From NCBI GenBank assembly GCA_902728285.1, contig CACVBU010000977.1:310001-374000 (forward strand): 64,000 nucleotides of DNA, written 5' to 3'. Shown piece after piece: positions 21,557 to 32,960 of the stretch. How positions within the stretch are numbered: position 1 is the first letter of the stretch; each line of letters begins with the position of its first letter. The notes beneath the pieces are model-generated. The model made no database searches, was not told the DNA's origin, and saw only the letters and a program-made list of their open reading frames with translations. A program made the translations under genes and the position numbers. Source of the DNA: Clytia hemisphaerica (lineage: Eukaryota > Cnidaria > Hydrozoa > Leptothecata > Clytiidae).

Positions 21557-21774
21557 GTCCCCCACAATAAAATACTATTTTCATGTGATATGGTGTTCTG
21601 CTAGCTTGAAATTTTACCAAAAGCCATGCCCTAAGGATAAGAGTTTTACCTTTCATCGACTCGTTTGTTTTGAATATCTTAAAACCTTGGAAACAGCTGC
21701 ACATTTTGCTAATTTTTTAGATTTTACTCTACAAATTTTTTCTTTTTCTTTTTTTTCAGAATCTGTGTACAATA

Positions 21775-22161
21775 ATGTCTTACAAAAAAGTGAAACCATT
21801 AAATGAAGCTGCAGCTAATCGTCTATCAGGTAATAGACGGAATAATACAACCAGGCAAAACGAAATGCAATATTCTATTGTCCAACTCCTATCACAAAGA
21901 GCAGACGGGAACAGACAAACTTTTCAAAGATTGGGTTCACTAGCCTCGATTGGAGTTCCTGCTCGGAGTCAGACATTACAGGCATTAAAATTAGCCTGTA
22001 CAGAATATTTCAGGTCTGCTCGACCAGAAGAATTTGTTGATGATGAAAAAGAGTGTGAGTTGCTTTTATCTGGAAGAGGCCCACTTGTAATGACTGTTTA
22101 TGAATTAGAACTAAATGAAAAAAATTACAAAAAGGAAACCCGTTCATTGCCATTTCATTGA
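21775..22161 (+). CDS. Unrecognised 128-aa protein, possible N-terminal part of the alpha-kinase gene
   Basis: The ATG lies 14 bases after a strong acceptor (long pyrimidine tract then CAG at 21758-21760), so this is probably an internal or first coding exon after a 5' intron. The product is hydrophilic, with an Asn/Arg-rich start, a helical QYSIVQLLSQRADGNRQTFQ part and an acidic FVDDEKECE part. No signal peptide or membrane segment. Its end overlaps the alpha-kinase-like frame (from 22115) in another frame, so the two may be one gene broken by a single-base shift. I do not recognise a domain. Confidence 0.4.
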   Translation: MSYKKVKPLNEAAANRLSGNRRNNTTRQNEMQYSIVQLLSQRADGNRQTFQRLGSLASIGVPARSQTLQALKLACTEYFRSARPEEFVDDEKECELLLSGRGPLVMTVYELELNEKNYKKETRSLPFH

Positions 22162-22730
22162 ACCTAAAGAAAAAGAGGTTGCTTTAGATCCTTTAAACCC
22201 GGTTGTCGAAGCTAAAATCAATCCTGATGACACTGTAACACCTAAAGAAATAATCTCACATTCTGGTAGCAAAAGACCTGAACAATCAATAATTCCAGCT
22301 TCAGTATCAATTACCGATTTCACGAAAGCTGGACAGTTGGTCACTTCAAAAAAGAAGGTTGTTGTCTTGGCTCTGGAAGAATACTCCGTTCATCAAGGGT
22401 CATGGAATGAGCCATTTACTGCCAAATTTGTCGTTGATACTGAAGAGTTTGCACATAGAGGCTTCAGACAGGTTTTCAAAGCAAAGCTCATATCTAGTAT
22501 CAATTTGGATAAGGGTCATTATGTTATCAAAGAAATATTTGATACAAAAGTTGAAGAATTCAAGATTGTTACTGGTGAAAATAAAGAAAAGGTGTCAAAC
22601 AAGAAAAGGTGTACAAATGCATATGGTTGTTCGATCTATCGCCAAATCAATGGAAAACCAAGTACCGAGAGAGTTTGGAAAAAGTTTCTGCTGTGATAAG
22701 GTTTACTTTTTACATAATATTTGTTGGTAA
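22115..22730 (+). pseudogene. Alpha-kinase-like domain fragment, frameshifted (unit 2)
   Basis: Frame 22115-22696 encodes a Pro/Lys-rich lead, then a stretch with FVVDTEEFAHRGFRQVFKA and GHYVIKEIF. This resembles the N-lobe of atypical alpha-kinases (MHCK/EF2K/vWKA type): a Gly-Phe-Arg motif followed by the VxK lysine. The domain continues in another frame (22359-22730) as TRKGVQMHMVVRSIAKSM and EFGKSFCCDKVYFL, matching the next alpha-kinase segment. The shift falls in AAAGAAAAGGTGTCAAACAAG near 22580-22600. The C-lobe with the zinc-binding site and catalytic Asp is absent, so no kinase activity is expected. Assignment rests on motif memory. Confidence 0.45.
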
Positions 22731-23032
22731 TTGCGTCTGTTAGGCCCGAAAATTTTAATTTTGAAAAAGTAAAACCAAAATCCTGAATGTTTTAATGAGA
22801 TTTGTAAGGAGGTTAACCTTAGGGACCGTGTACAAATATTGTTCAACTTTTCAACGAATTTGCACGATTTCTTTCGTTTCCCAAATGATTTTAATCGTTT
22901 AAGAATCGTACCAATTTAAAGCGATGTCAGGCTGAAACGTTATGGAACAATTTTAAACGTTTTTCTTTGAACAAAAAGTGGTAAAACGGTTTGAAAAGAA
23001 AGTCTTCAAGTTCAAACGATCTCCTAATTAAT

Positions 23033-23221
23033 TAAACGAATTTGAAACTATCAAAACGAATTTGAAACTATCAAAACGAGTTTCTTACCTCTAAAACGAA
23101 TATCATACTTCTAAAACGAATATCATACCTCTAAAACGAATATCTAAACTATTAAACAAATATCTAACCTGTTAAACGAATATCTGAAATATTAAATGAA
23201 TATCTAAACTATTAAACGATT
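23033..23221 (+). repeat. 20-bp tandem repeat, about 9.5 units (unit 2)
   Basis: Duplicate of 19621-19809 in the second 3.4 kb unit. Looser relatives of the unit (AAACGAGATCTCAGACTATC, CAAAACGAATTC) appear at 23886-23925, outside the duplication. Confidence 0.9.
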
Positions 23222-23609
23222 AATAAGGGTATAAATTAAGGCTATGATGCGCCCGTTGCTAAAAGTATTATTCTGGAATAACATTACCGGATATAGTACT
23301 CTATCTCAATGTTGGATACGGTGCATTGCAATTAAAAACTCCCGAAGCAATTATTTTATCAGAGCACCTGTTTAATAAAGGCCTACATTTCGACAACAAG
23401 GGTTACATCCTCTATAGGAAACTAGTAAAATCGTTTCAATCTTTTTATATATGTTTTTAAATGGTTTATGCTTTTACAGAGAATTCATGATATATTCTTA
23501 GATGATGAAGTTTTCTTATAAAAAGAATTAAAAGTAAAAGGCACACCTGTGCCGTATAGAAGTATAAGATTAACTTTTTCTTAAGTGAGAGTAAAATGTG
23601 TTTGGTGTG

Positions 23610-24760
23610 TAATTCTTTCTGCCGGATGTTTTGTTTTGATTTTTCTCATTAAAAAAAGTAAATTGAGGCATTTCCTAGCAACGCCTCTAAAATCGAGACG
23701 TTATCAATGATATCGAGATGGAAACTTGACTCGCTGTCTGAGATATCCACCCGAGAAACGTAAGATTAATAAAATCGAACCAACGAGCCAAGTTTTTAGA
23801 GGACGATTTTCTGAGATTTTCTTAGCTACTACTCATTAATGTGCCCTTGACGGGCGCAATTAAAACTTCTAAACAAATTGGCACTCTAAAACGAGATCTC
23901 AGACTATCAAAACGAATTCAAAAAGTTTTAAAAGTGCATTCCAATTGGACAAATCTTACCAGACTTGTTAATTTTCTTCCTGGGTAAAAATGTCAAGATT
24001 TGTAGATACCCCACAAAAGACCCGATGGGACCCCTTACCCACTGGAAAAAATCGGCCAAAGAATCGTCCTTGGTATGAAAAACACCCTGACATTTCATCA
24101 CCATTTAAAAGCTACAAATTTAAATTTAAAAACTTTGAAATTCTGCTCATCCCCACTAGATCTTTTGAGTTGTAACCCATAGAATTTGAAATCCCCAACC
24201 ATAATAAGCAAGGGACTTTCTACCTTGTTGACTTTAAGCCTCTCAATTTTATCCTCACTGGCTAATAAATTCTCACCAGGTCACTGAGACAGGGGTGTGA
24301 TAATTTTTCTTGCTCCCCTGTGAGGATAAACTAAAACCAGTTTCTTAGCCCCTGGAAAAAAGAGACAAAGTTGGGCAATGTAGCCAAAGAATAACTTTAG
24401 GCAAGTAGTGCTTCTTCTCAGAAAAATTGCACTGAAAATTTTCCTCTGCCCAATGTGGGGATATAAAATAGAAGACCTTTTGTAACACAAAGTTTAAGCA
24501 CATTAACCGTGTTTTAAATTTGCCCACTTTTTAGGAACAGTAGGTTCCTTTTTCAAAACAGAGATAGAAGTCTCTAAGATTTCATGATGTGAAAAGTTTT
24601 TGGAACATTTATCAAACAATTAAAATACCCTAAAATACAATATGGAATTGTTTTGCTTTAAATAAAAGAAAATAGACAGCACAAAATTCATTGTGTTATG
24701 CTACCACAAAATATATGTAAAAATATCATGAAAATGGATGTATCTTCATATGCTAACATC
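23610..24760. other. No supported gene
   Basis: Mostly noncoding. An inverted CACCCCTGTCTCA-type end (24284-24298) belongs to the 7480 MITE family. The short frame at 23990-24175 (61 codons, Pro/Lys-rich) has no recognisable feature. Confidence 0.45.
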
Positions 24761-25065
24761 CGGGGGGGGGGCACTCAAGGTAAAAGACCTACCAGACGTT
24801 CGGCCCTTAAGGGTAGGTTTTTCATAGTTCAGCTAGTGCACTGCAAGGGTAGGAAATTACAAAACTGCACTAAACTGCACCGCAAGGGTAGGAAATTGTG
24901 ATAAAAGGCCAATTTTTTGGTAAAATTGGCACAAAATTGGTCAATTTTGTAGAAAAAATTCCACATTTTCTTGGAAAATTGCAAAAATTGCAGAAATTTT
25001 GAAAAAGTGCACTGTAAGGGTATGATTTTTCATGGAAATTCACTGCACTGTAAGGGTCCGATTTT
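24760..25065 (+). mobile_element. Truncated copy of the CCCGGGGGGGG MITE family
   Basis: Begins CCGGGGGGGGGGCACTCAAGG, followed by repeated CACTGCAAGGGTAGG / CACTGTAAGGGT blocks. This parallels the G-rich end and internal AAGGGT repeats of the complete element at 62761-63203. No right end was found here. Confidence 0.5.
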
Positions 25066-25361
25066 AGAAGCTAAAGAGATCGTGCGATTCTTTTTTAATC
25101 AACTCCAAAAGTCAAAGCATAACTCAAGACATTAATCCTTAAAGTTAGTGTTTTTCAGCCAAGAAAAAAACATACTAAAGAGTCTGGAGAAAATGGCACA
25201 TGTATTATTTTGATTCTTACCATAAATGTATAACAAGTGCTTTGACTAATCGCACGACCTCGAAAAACCGAACACTAATAATCATTTAAACGTTCAAAGT
25301 TTGAATTAAAAACATACTGCAAGTAATTACAAATGTCAGCACATCTAATAAAGGTAAAATG

Positions 25362-26487
25362 TCATTTGCTTTTCAATTTAATTTGCCTGCACTTCGAATT
25401 TATAATCTCCTTTATTTCGAGAGCATCGAACCTCTTTTTGGCTTTGGCAATAATACTTTTCAATCGTGTTGGTGATAATGGTGTTGTTTCAATACTTTGA
25501 CCATTGTATTTTCGTTTTGATCCATTTACTCGACCGTTTAATAACTCATCGTTTGAGAATTCCTTTACCAGTTCGGCCCTAATGAAACAACCACATTTAG
25601 AACGGTACCTTTTCTTTTTTTCAGGCTTTTTCTCTTCAACATCTTCTGAATCTAGGTCGCTCAAATCGATAGTCGAAAAGTCGAAAAGTCGAAAAAATGT
25701 TACTTTGAGATCGGTTGTCGGTTATTTCAGTATTTTGACTGGGACTTTGTTCAGGGTCACTCGTCAAGTTGATCGGTGGAATAGTGTTACCAATTTCAGA
25801 GCTGCTTTTTGCTATCTCTGTCTGTTGTTCGGGACCTGAAGCAGGGTCATTCATCAAGTTGATCGATGGAATAGTGTTACCAATTTCAGAGCTGTTTTTG
25901 GCTATCTCTGCCTGTTGTTTAGGATCTGATTGGTCATTCATCAGTTTGATCGGTGGAATAGTGTTGTTTGACCCTTTCGTATGGTCACTTATCAAGTTGA
26001 TCGAATCAGTAAAATTCTCCATTGACAAAGTATCATCTAAGAGCTTTGAAATGTTGAATTCTGTAATTTCTGGTATTTCTAAAGGAGGACGAATTGATGT
26101 ACAGTTGAGAACTGAGGAAATAGGTGGCAGAATTGGCTCCAGGTTGCTGAGTTTTCTAGCGTTGGTCGCTTCAGCATTCATTTCTTTTTCGTGTTTTGAC
26201 TTTTTCCTGGCAATGCTCTCTTCAAGAGATTTCGGACGATTTTCGAAACTTGTTATTGTTGCTGAATTTTGAGCAACCATTTCTTTGATCTCTTTGACTC
26301 CAGTGTTAACCTCTCTAACTTCAGACAAAAGAAACTCTAGATTAGTATTTTCAGTTGTCAAATAAACCACAGAGTTCTTAATTGGCGACAACTTCTTCTT
26401 TGGAATGGTTGTGTTGAAAACGTCTGCCAAATATTCAAGACTACTGTTGTTACTGGTATGTATAGCTGCTTCTGTTACTTTCTGTTA
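25362..26487 (-). pseudogene. BEN-domain protein relic with internal 30-residue repeats
   Basis: The upstream frame (26430-25636, open from about 26487, first codon a TTG) encodes a coiled-coil-like region with heptads around residues 25-90. Then come three repeats of NTIPPI-NLMND...AEIAKSSSEIG, made by 90-bp and 84-bp DNA repeats. It is out of frame with 25664-25362, whose 100 residues begin acidic/Lys-rich (DLDSEDVEEKK). They end in a region resembling a BEN domain: FSNDELLNG, LSPTRLKSIIAKAKKRF, then INSKCRQIK. BEN domains bind DNA in chromatin factors and some viral and transposon proteins. The shift lies in a TCGAAAAG x3 tract (25671-25697), a likely slippage site. The LINE starts just upstream of the gene's 5' end. 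Confidence 0.45.
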
Positions 26488-27030
26488 CCGACAATAAATA
26501 AGCCGACAAGAATTACAACAAACACAATAACATTAATCGACAATATTATTACAAATGACATCACTAATAACTTCACAGGTGTAATCAAGTGTGACGTATC
26601 TGACCACTTCCCAAACTTTCTCATCTGTCAAAAAAATTTAGAAACATTCAAAAACGAAATGATTTTTTCTAAACGTTTTGTTGACAAAAAATCAATCAAA
26701 AAATTCCGTGATTCGTTAAAAACTATGAACTGGGAACTTGTAACAGAAACCAATCATGCAGAACATTCTTATCATGTTTTCAAAGAAATTTTCACAAGAT
26801 GCTATGACAAAACTTTTCCAAAAACAGAGATCACGATCAAACCAAAAACACTGAATTTTCCATGGATGACCGAAGGCTTAATAAAATCTTCCAAGCGAAA
26901 ACAAAAACTTTATGATAAATATTTAAGCAAAAAAACTTATGATAATGAAATAGCATATAAAACTTACAAAAAGGTTTTTGAAACAAGTAATACTTTAATG
27001 GACCTATCTATTTATAAAACGAATAATTAG
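26480..27030 (+). pseudogene. LINE ORF2: end of endonuclease domain and linker (5'-truncated)
   Basis: The frame encodes LPTINKPTRITTNTITLIDNI followed later by CDVSDHFPNF. These are the last motifs of the apurinic-type endonuclease of CR1/L2/Jockey-group LINEs: a TR-x-x-x-x-x-LIDxI block and the catalytic SDH. The N-terminal endonuclease and ORF1 are absent, typical of 5' truncation during target-primed insertion. The junction is about 26460-26485, next to the BEN relic. The frame is cut near 27000 by an inserted repeat; the rest resumes at 27884. Confidence 0.8.
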
Positions 27031-27883
27031 AATTTAATGGAAGTAATGTATAATTTTAAATTTCGATTTATATATCTATTGGAACGGAGAAAGCAATTAA
27101 GAAACGCATCGATATTTAACGGTGAAAGAAAAATAATATCGACACTTTAATCAATCATTCATCTCGAGAAAATCTCAAAAAACCGCTTTTTTCGGGACAT
27201 TTCCGGTTCTAGCGGCCGGAAAAATTTCTTTTTCGAAAATTGGGCTCTGTCACATTTTGGGCATTGCTATTTTACATCATTGTGCAAAAAATCATGAAAA
27301 TCTGTCGAGTATAAGTTGAAAAAATGAAGGAAAACCGTTTTACGCCGGTTTTCGGCTGTTCCGGCGATTTTTAAGGAGTTCCGGATTCAAAGGATGATTT
27401 TGTTGGAAATCAAACGATGCTAAGTTTTGGGCATCATCATAAAAAACATTTTTCTGTAAAGAAACAATTAAATAAGTTGAAAAAATGTGACGGAAATGTG
27501 AAAAACGACGATTTCCGGCACATTTCCGGTTCTACAGACCGGAAAAAAATTTTTTTTCGGCAAACGATTTTCGACACCTTTTCGGCAGTACTAATGTGCA
27601 TCTATGTGCAAAAAATCGCAAAAAACTAATGATAAAATCTCGAGAAAATCTCAAAAAACCGCTTTTTTCGGGACATTTCCGGTTCTACCGGCCGGAAAAT
27701 TTTTTTTTTCGAAAATCGGGCTCCGTCACATTCGAGGGTTCATAGTAATGCACCTTTGTGCAAAAAATCAGAAAAATTGAATGAGCCAATCTCGAGAAAA
27801 ATTGGTAACTAACGAACGAACGAACTAACTAACGAACACGGGTTAATTTATAGGACCTCCACCCCACCGGGGTAGGTCCAAAA
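27005..27883 (+). repeat. Insertion of CCGG-rich repeats splitting the LINE
   Basis: Unrelated to the LINE. GAGAAAATCTCAAAAAACCG-CTTTTTTCGGGACATTTCCGG occurs near 27166 and 27645, and a shorter related unit near 27508. Each is followed by a GGCCGGAAAA block and TTTTTTTTCG and then GTGCAAAAAATC. A (AACG/AACT)n microsatellite is at 27814-27835. Possible end motifs TGGACCTA (about 26998) and TAGGTCCA (27873-27880) are inverted, suggesting one transposon insertion. Confidence 0.6.
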
Positions 27884-29743
27884 ATTGAAAAGAAAGCCAA
27901 AAAAGATCATTATTCAAAACGCATTATTAAATTCCAAGGGAATTCAAAACAAATCTGGAATATCATCAAAGACATAATCGGAAGGTCAAGATCAGCTATA
28001 CAATTTCCACAAGAATTAAAATACAAAAATCGAATTCTCAGTCAAAAACCCGCCATAGCTGAAGCTTTCAACGATTTCTTCTCCTCGATAGGTAAAAACC
28101 TGGCGTCAAAAATACCTAATTCTAATAAGGACGTGTTATCTTACATTGAAGACTATGATAAAAATATGTCTGCTGAACCTTTGACAATTGAAGAACTTGA
28201 CCAAGCTTTCAAATTATTACAATCCAACAAAAGTCCAGGCATTGATGATGTTGATACCAACGTAGTGCAAAATGCATACGAGATAATAAAACCTTGTCTT
28301 TACCACATCTTTGATCTCTCTCTAAAACAGGGGATTTTCCCAAACGACATGAAAATAGCAAAAGTAACGCCTATTTTTAAAAGTGGCGAAAAAGACGAAC
28401 CGGGAAACTACAGACCAATTTCAGTCCTACCTTGTTTTTCAAAATTACTTGAAAGAATTATGTACAACAGACTTTACGAATATCTAACAACTAACAAACT
28501 CCTATACCAAAAACAATTCGGCTTTCAACGAAAACACTCTACAGAACATGCACTACTAGGACTAATAGACGGGATTGCTGACTCTTTTGAAAAAAATGAA
28601 TTCACTATTGGTGTCTTCATTGACCTATCAAAGGCCTTTGATACTGTTGACCATAACATACTGACTGCTAAACTTGAACGATACGGAGTAACTGACAAAA
28701 ACTTAGACTGGTTCAAAAACTATTTGACAGGACGTAAACAATGTGTATCATACGGAGACTTGACTACAACACCAAAAGCAGTTGAGTGTGGTGTCCCACA
28801 GGGATCCATACTAGGACCACTACTTTTTCTCATCTACGTGAACGACCTCCACAATGCATCTAACGTACTTGACTTTATACTGTTTGCTGACGACACAAAC
28901 TTATTCTGCTCAAACAAAAATCTAAAAACACTTTTCGAAATCGTATATATTGAATTAACCCTTATAAACGAGTGGTTTATTGCCAATAAACTATCCTTAA
29001 ATGTTAAAAAGACCAAATATATATTATTTTGCAAACGAAATAAAGTGGATGACCTACCCCTAAGGTTACCATCTCTTTATATAAATAATACTCAAATTAA
29101 ACGTGTGTATGATACAACTTTTCTTGGAGTAATAATTGATGAGTCTCTAAACTGGAATAAACATATATCAAGCATCGAAAATAAAATCTCTAAAAATATA
29201 GGTATCTTATATAAAGCTAAACAGGTACTAGACATAGATTCCTTAAAAAAACTATACTTTGCTTTCATTCATAGCTACCTTAACTATTGCAACATAATAT
29301 GGGGTAGTACTTTTAAAACTAGTCTTAAAAAACTCTATAGTAAACAAAAACATGCATTGCGCATTATGTTTGGTGTAAACAAATTTGCTCCGATTAGTCA
29401 TCGTTTCAAAGAATTGGGCGCACTTAATATTTATCAATTAAATATCTTGCAAACAATTTCTTTTATGGGTAGTGTCAAAACCAAGACTTGCCCAAAAGCG
29501 TTTTTAACCCAATTCCCGACAATATCACACAAATATCAAACAAGATATTCAAAGAATGCTTTTAAAATACAGGACGCGAAATTAGCCGTAAAAAGGTTTG
29601 CAATCAAATACCGGGGTCCATTCATGTGGAATAATGTTCTTAGCAAAGAACTCAAAAAATCCTGTACAGAAAAATCTAAATTATGTTTCAATAAATCAAC
29701 TAAAAAATATATAATGAATCTTGACATTGAGAAATATTTTTAA
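27884..29743 (+). pseudogene. LINE reverse transcriptase, CR1/L2-like
   Basis: The frame is open from 27884 (continuing the endonuclease linker) through the first ATG at 28133 to the stop at 29743, 620 codons. RT signatures are in order: SPGIDDV, KVTPIFKSGEKDEPGNYRPI (motif 2), QFGFQRKHSTEHAL, IDLSKAFDTVDH (motif A), GVPQGSILGPLLFLIY (motif B) and FADDTNLF (motif C, catalytic DD). Then come thumb-like FLGVIID and YLNYCNIIWGS. The C-terminal domain ends RYSKNAFKIQ...YRGPFMWN, as in CR1/L2-group elements. The RT itself is intact; only the 5' truncation and the inserted repeat make the copy dead. Exact clade cannot be fixed without a tree. Confidence 0.88.
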
Positions 29744-29935
29744 TACTATCGTAAAAACTCGAAATGTCTCTTTGTTAATAATTTTATCTTCTACTCCTTT
29801 CTCTTTTTATTATTATATAAACTATATTACATTTATACTTTTTTCACTACTTAGTCTGTAAATAAACAAACTTCGCTTCAAGGGGTTAGGTGAAAAGACA
29901 GTAATGTCTTCTTCTTACTCCTGCGAATGTTTTTT
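29744..29935 (+). other. LINE 3' untranslated tail
   Basis: About 190 bp after the RT stop. A hairpin-prone GGGGTTAGGTGAAAAGACAG/TAATGTCTTCTTC part near 29881-29915 is typical of structured LINE tails. The precise 3' junction and target duplication were not resolved. Confidence 0.45.
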
Positions 29936-30029
29936 AGTTTAGGAAAGATTTTTACTTTATCATCAATATTAGCAAAATTACGTTGTACTATTTTTAGATC
30001 TTTTTATCATTGCAAATACTATGCTACTA

Positions 30030-30308
30030 AAAAAAAAGAAAAAAAACTTTCGGTTCAGCATCTTTCGGCGAAGCAGCGTTTTTCTTCGAGAGACCAACTT
30101 TTGACTTCGTCTTTCCAGCTTTTTTCGTAGTCCAGCATTTTTCTTCGAGCGAGGGATTGTCGAATTCGTCTTTCAGTGTCTTTTTCGCCTTAGTGATTTT
30201 CGTTTTTCTGGTGTTTCCTGTCTGTACAGCGTTTTCAGGCGATCCAGCATTTTCAGTCGATCCAGCGTTTTCAGTCGATCCAGCGTTCTCAGTCGATCCA
30301 GCGTTCAC
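30030..30308 (-). CDS. Low-complexity Lys-rich protein segment with STENAG repeats
   Basis: Ninety-three codons starting ATGAACGC at 30308. Four hexapeptides (AGSTEN/AGSPEN) come from an 18-bp DNA repeat (30228-30302), followed by a Lys-rich tail with a NPSLEEKC block. The opposite strand also has a frame (30157-30450) that would read as a hydrophobic leader, so the coding strand is uncertain. It could be an exon of the minus-strand BEN gene, with the LINE in an intron. No domain recognised. Confidence 0.3.
30228..30302. repeat. 18-bp tandem repeat, four units
   Basis: GATCCAGCGTTTTCAGTC-type units at 18-bp spacing with single-base changes; length divisible by three, keeping the frame open on both strands. 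Confidence 0.85.
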
Positions 30309-30309
30309 T

Positions 30310-32535
30310 TCCTACGAAAAAAGACATCGAATTAAGTATCGTCGATCAAGGTATCAAAATACAGGTCTACCAGCCCTTTGCACACTTTTGGGCAAATGGA
30401 AGGAAAGTGGTTACAAAACTTTATCAGAATTCTTGATAGATTCGCCATGAAATTTTGACAGTGTGTTTATGATTAAGAGGGGGGATCGTAACGATTTTTC
30501 AAATTTTAGTGGTTTGGCCAACTTGCACACCAGCACCAGAGTCTTAAAAAGTCATTTCTAGTCCTTTGGAAGCCATCTGGCTTAAGTAATTCCATATTTC
30601 AGCAAAAAACACTGCCCCAAAGTTTCACCTCGTTTTTGAAAAAAGCTAGTCCCCAGGTAAAAAAAAAACAAATTACTTTCAGATATCCATCCAAAAAGAA
30701 CCTTAACTTTAAAAATAACTGAAAAATGTAGCAACCTTGTTGCCGTCTGCTTGTTGTTCTCCTTCCTCCCATTCCATTTCGAATTTGTCAAGCTCCTTTT
30801 TCGTAGCTATAACAAGAATAACAAACGGTAACAGAAGTAAAATTTAGGGGTTAGTTCTACCTTAACAGAATTATGTCCAAGTATGTTGTTTACAAACGCT
30901 TCCAAAACACCCTGTTGGAGTTGGAGTTTGAAGACAAGTGGGGTGAGAGTTAAAGAAGTCAAAATAAAGTGGGATGGGAGAATTGTCTAGAAATATGGAG
31001 GGGGTGATGCAAACGTTTTTGTTTAAGTTGTGTTAATTTTCTCACTTGGGTGGAAATTTGGTTTATTTCGAGCAAAGTTTTTCACTGGGGTGGCGCAGTG
31101 CCAAGAGCCAACCCGTTCATCCGAATTAGTGAGTATTTGCATCAGTCAATCTGTTCCTACAAACCTTGAAATTGATGTACCGTATTTTGAAACCTTCAGG
31201 CCGGACGAATCTTTCCGAGAAATAACTTTTAAAATAATAGAAAATTAATGAAAAGACTGAAGTTGTTATTTATCATTCTAAAATTTTCACTGTTATTCAA
31301 TGTTATAACTTTCAATAATCATCTTCTTTTAAGAGTTGCTACCATCTTACCTTTTTGGTCAGCCTAAGCTGAGCATTCAAATAGGTAAAATTTTCTTCCA
31401 TCAGCATCATAAGACGGCAAAAAAAAAATCCGATTTTCCGATTTAACTTTGCTTTCTAAACTTTCTTTCGATCGGGTTAACTTTTTGGGTACTTTTAGCA
31501 TGCGTTGTTTTTACAGATCATAATGTAGTTTCAAGATGGCGGCGGCTCAATCGATAGTCAGATGTGATAAGTCAGTGTTGTACCAAAGTATTTCCAGTGT
31601 AAATCTGTTGCAAGCTTCAATTTCTGGCATTCATTTTTTTAACTCGGCAAATCAAACACATGATTTTCATCAAGGGGATTCTTTTTCTATATCCTTTGAA
31701 GGTTTAAAGCCGTTTGCTCAAGTTTTTGTTTATGTTGAATTTTCTGATATATACTTTTTATTGCTGCTTTTTAATAGTTTTTGCAATAAAAACATATATT
31801 TTTCTTGTTTGCCTCTAGGGGAATTGATGGTGTTATAATGTTATTGGGATTTGATAAAGTTTACAAAAGTACAGCTACTGTATAAATTTGATATAAAGAC
31901 TGGATGCAATCGTGCTTTTTTGGACTTGGACGTGTTTGTGATAAAGGCGAATCGCAAAAAACTGTTTGGTTCCCGTCATTTCTACTTTAAAAAGTGGGAG
32001 TCGTTCGGCCGGTCAGTTGAAAATATTTTTCTGTTAAGAAGCAGCTATATCTATCTTGTTGAAAGGGAATTCGTGTGGACTGATCTGAATTTTAAAATTG
32101 AGAAACCGTGGATAAATTGGTGTTTTCGGTTTACTCTCCATTAGCATGCGGCTCTCTACTTCGATTTGAAAACTTTTAACCACAGAGCGTGCAGAGGTCA
32201 ACAGTGGAAATCCAGCAAAGCAGTGGAAAAGCTTTCGGACTCTCCAGCTCGTAACCGTAAATCAGATGACGGGAACAAAATGATGACATCACATCACCTA
32301 TTATTGGACTTGCAAAATTATGACAAATGGTCTTTGGAATTTGATCATTTATATTAATATTAATATATACAGTTATTGTTGAAATTGATCAAACTATTTT
32401 TCACGCAGTTCCGGACGCAGATTGTGTTTTTCTAACCTTTTCTAACCTTGGCGCACATTTTGACTGAATGATGGAATGGAATGAATGGCGATAACAGTTT
32501 ATAGATATCTCTTATTAGACTTGCAGAAAGCGGGC
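30310..32535. other. Largely uninformative region with one possible first exon
   Basis: A possible first coding exon starts at 31536 (AAGATGGCGGCGGCTCAATC, a strong initiation context) and runs about 65 hydrophilic codons to the LKPFAQVFVY part before turning hydrophobic and AT-rich. I found no clear donor or domain. Other short frames (31030-31248, 31851-32144, 32166-32357) are unsupported. Confidence 0.3.
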
Positions 32536-32537
32536 TG

Positions 32538-32931
32538 CCGTCAAGTTACACAACATGCTGTGCACACTCTCGTCACAACCTGCACAGCCATAACAAACAG
32601 ATCAATCTGGTCTTCATTTAACATTGTTTTAAAGTTTAAAAACACTGCCAGTGCTTGGCACAGTAGAGAGGACTCCCAGTTGAAATTAATTGCTACACCG
32701 CTGCCCTGTTGAATTTATTTATTATGGTTGTGTGTTTATTCCACCAAGTAAGTAGGTAAATCCAGGTAAATCAATCGCCCAAATTCATAGACCAATCAAA
32801 AGCGAGTTTAAAGCAAAACGGGGGGAAATGAGCTTCCCGCATAGTTGTGAATTTTATGTTTTGCTTTCGATTATCATTTGCGACCAGCAAAGTCTTCAAG
32901 ATGGTTGTGTGCATGTTGTGTAACTTGACGG
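32538..32931. mobile_element. MITE with perfect 21-bp inverted ends
   Basis: CCGTCAAGTTACACAACATG-C (32538-32558) is the exact complement of 32911-32931. The terminal CCGTCAAG matches the first eight bases of the 12469-12689 MITE, hinting at related transposases. Flanking dinucleotides are TG and TT, so no clean TA duplication. It ends 29 bp before the next MITE. Confidence 0.75.
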
Positions 32932-32960
32932 TTACTAAACTACAAAATTTATTTTGGCCA

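Larger units (their letters stand above)
20195..23608 (+). repeat. 3.4 kb tandem duplication, unit 2
   Basis: Second unit, head-to-tail with unit 1 and sharing GTGT/GT microhomology at the joins. It keeps the longer version of the small reading frame (21775-22161), so unit 2 is closer to the ancestral coding state or unit 1 carries a sequencing error. Confidence 0.95.

Noticed and set aside
25504..26272. Plus-strand frames of 111 and 167 codons
   Set aside because: Antisense of the BEN relic and its 90-bp repeats.
30157..30450. Plus-strand 97-codon frame with a signal-peptide-like start
   Set aside because: The hydrophobic leader is the antisense of a Lys-rich frame and the 18-bp repeat is open on both strands; coding strand undecided, minus strand preferred.
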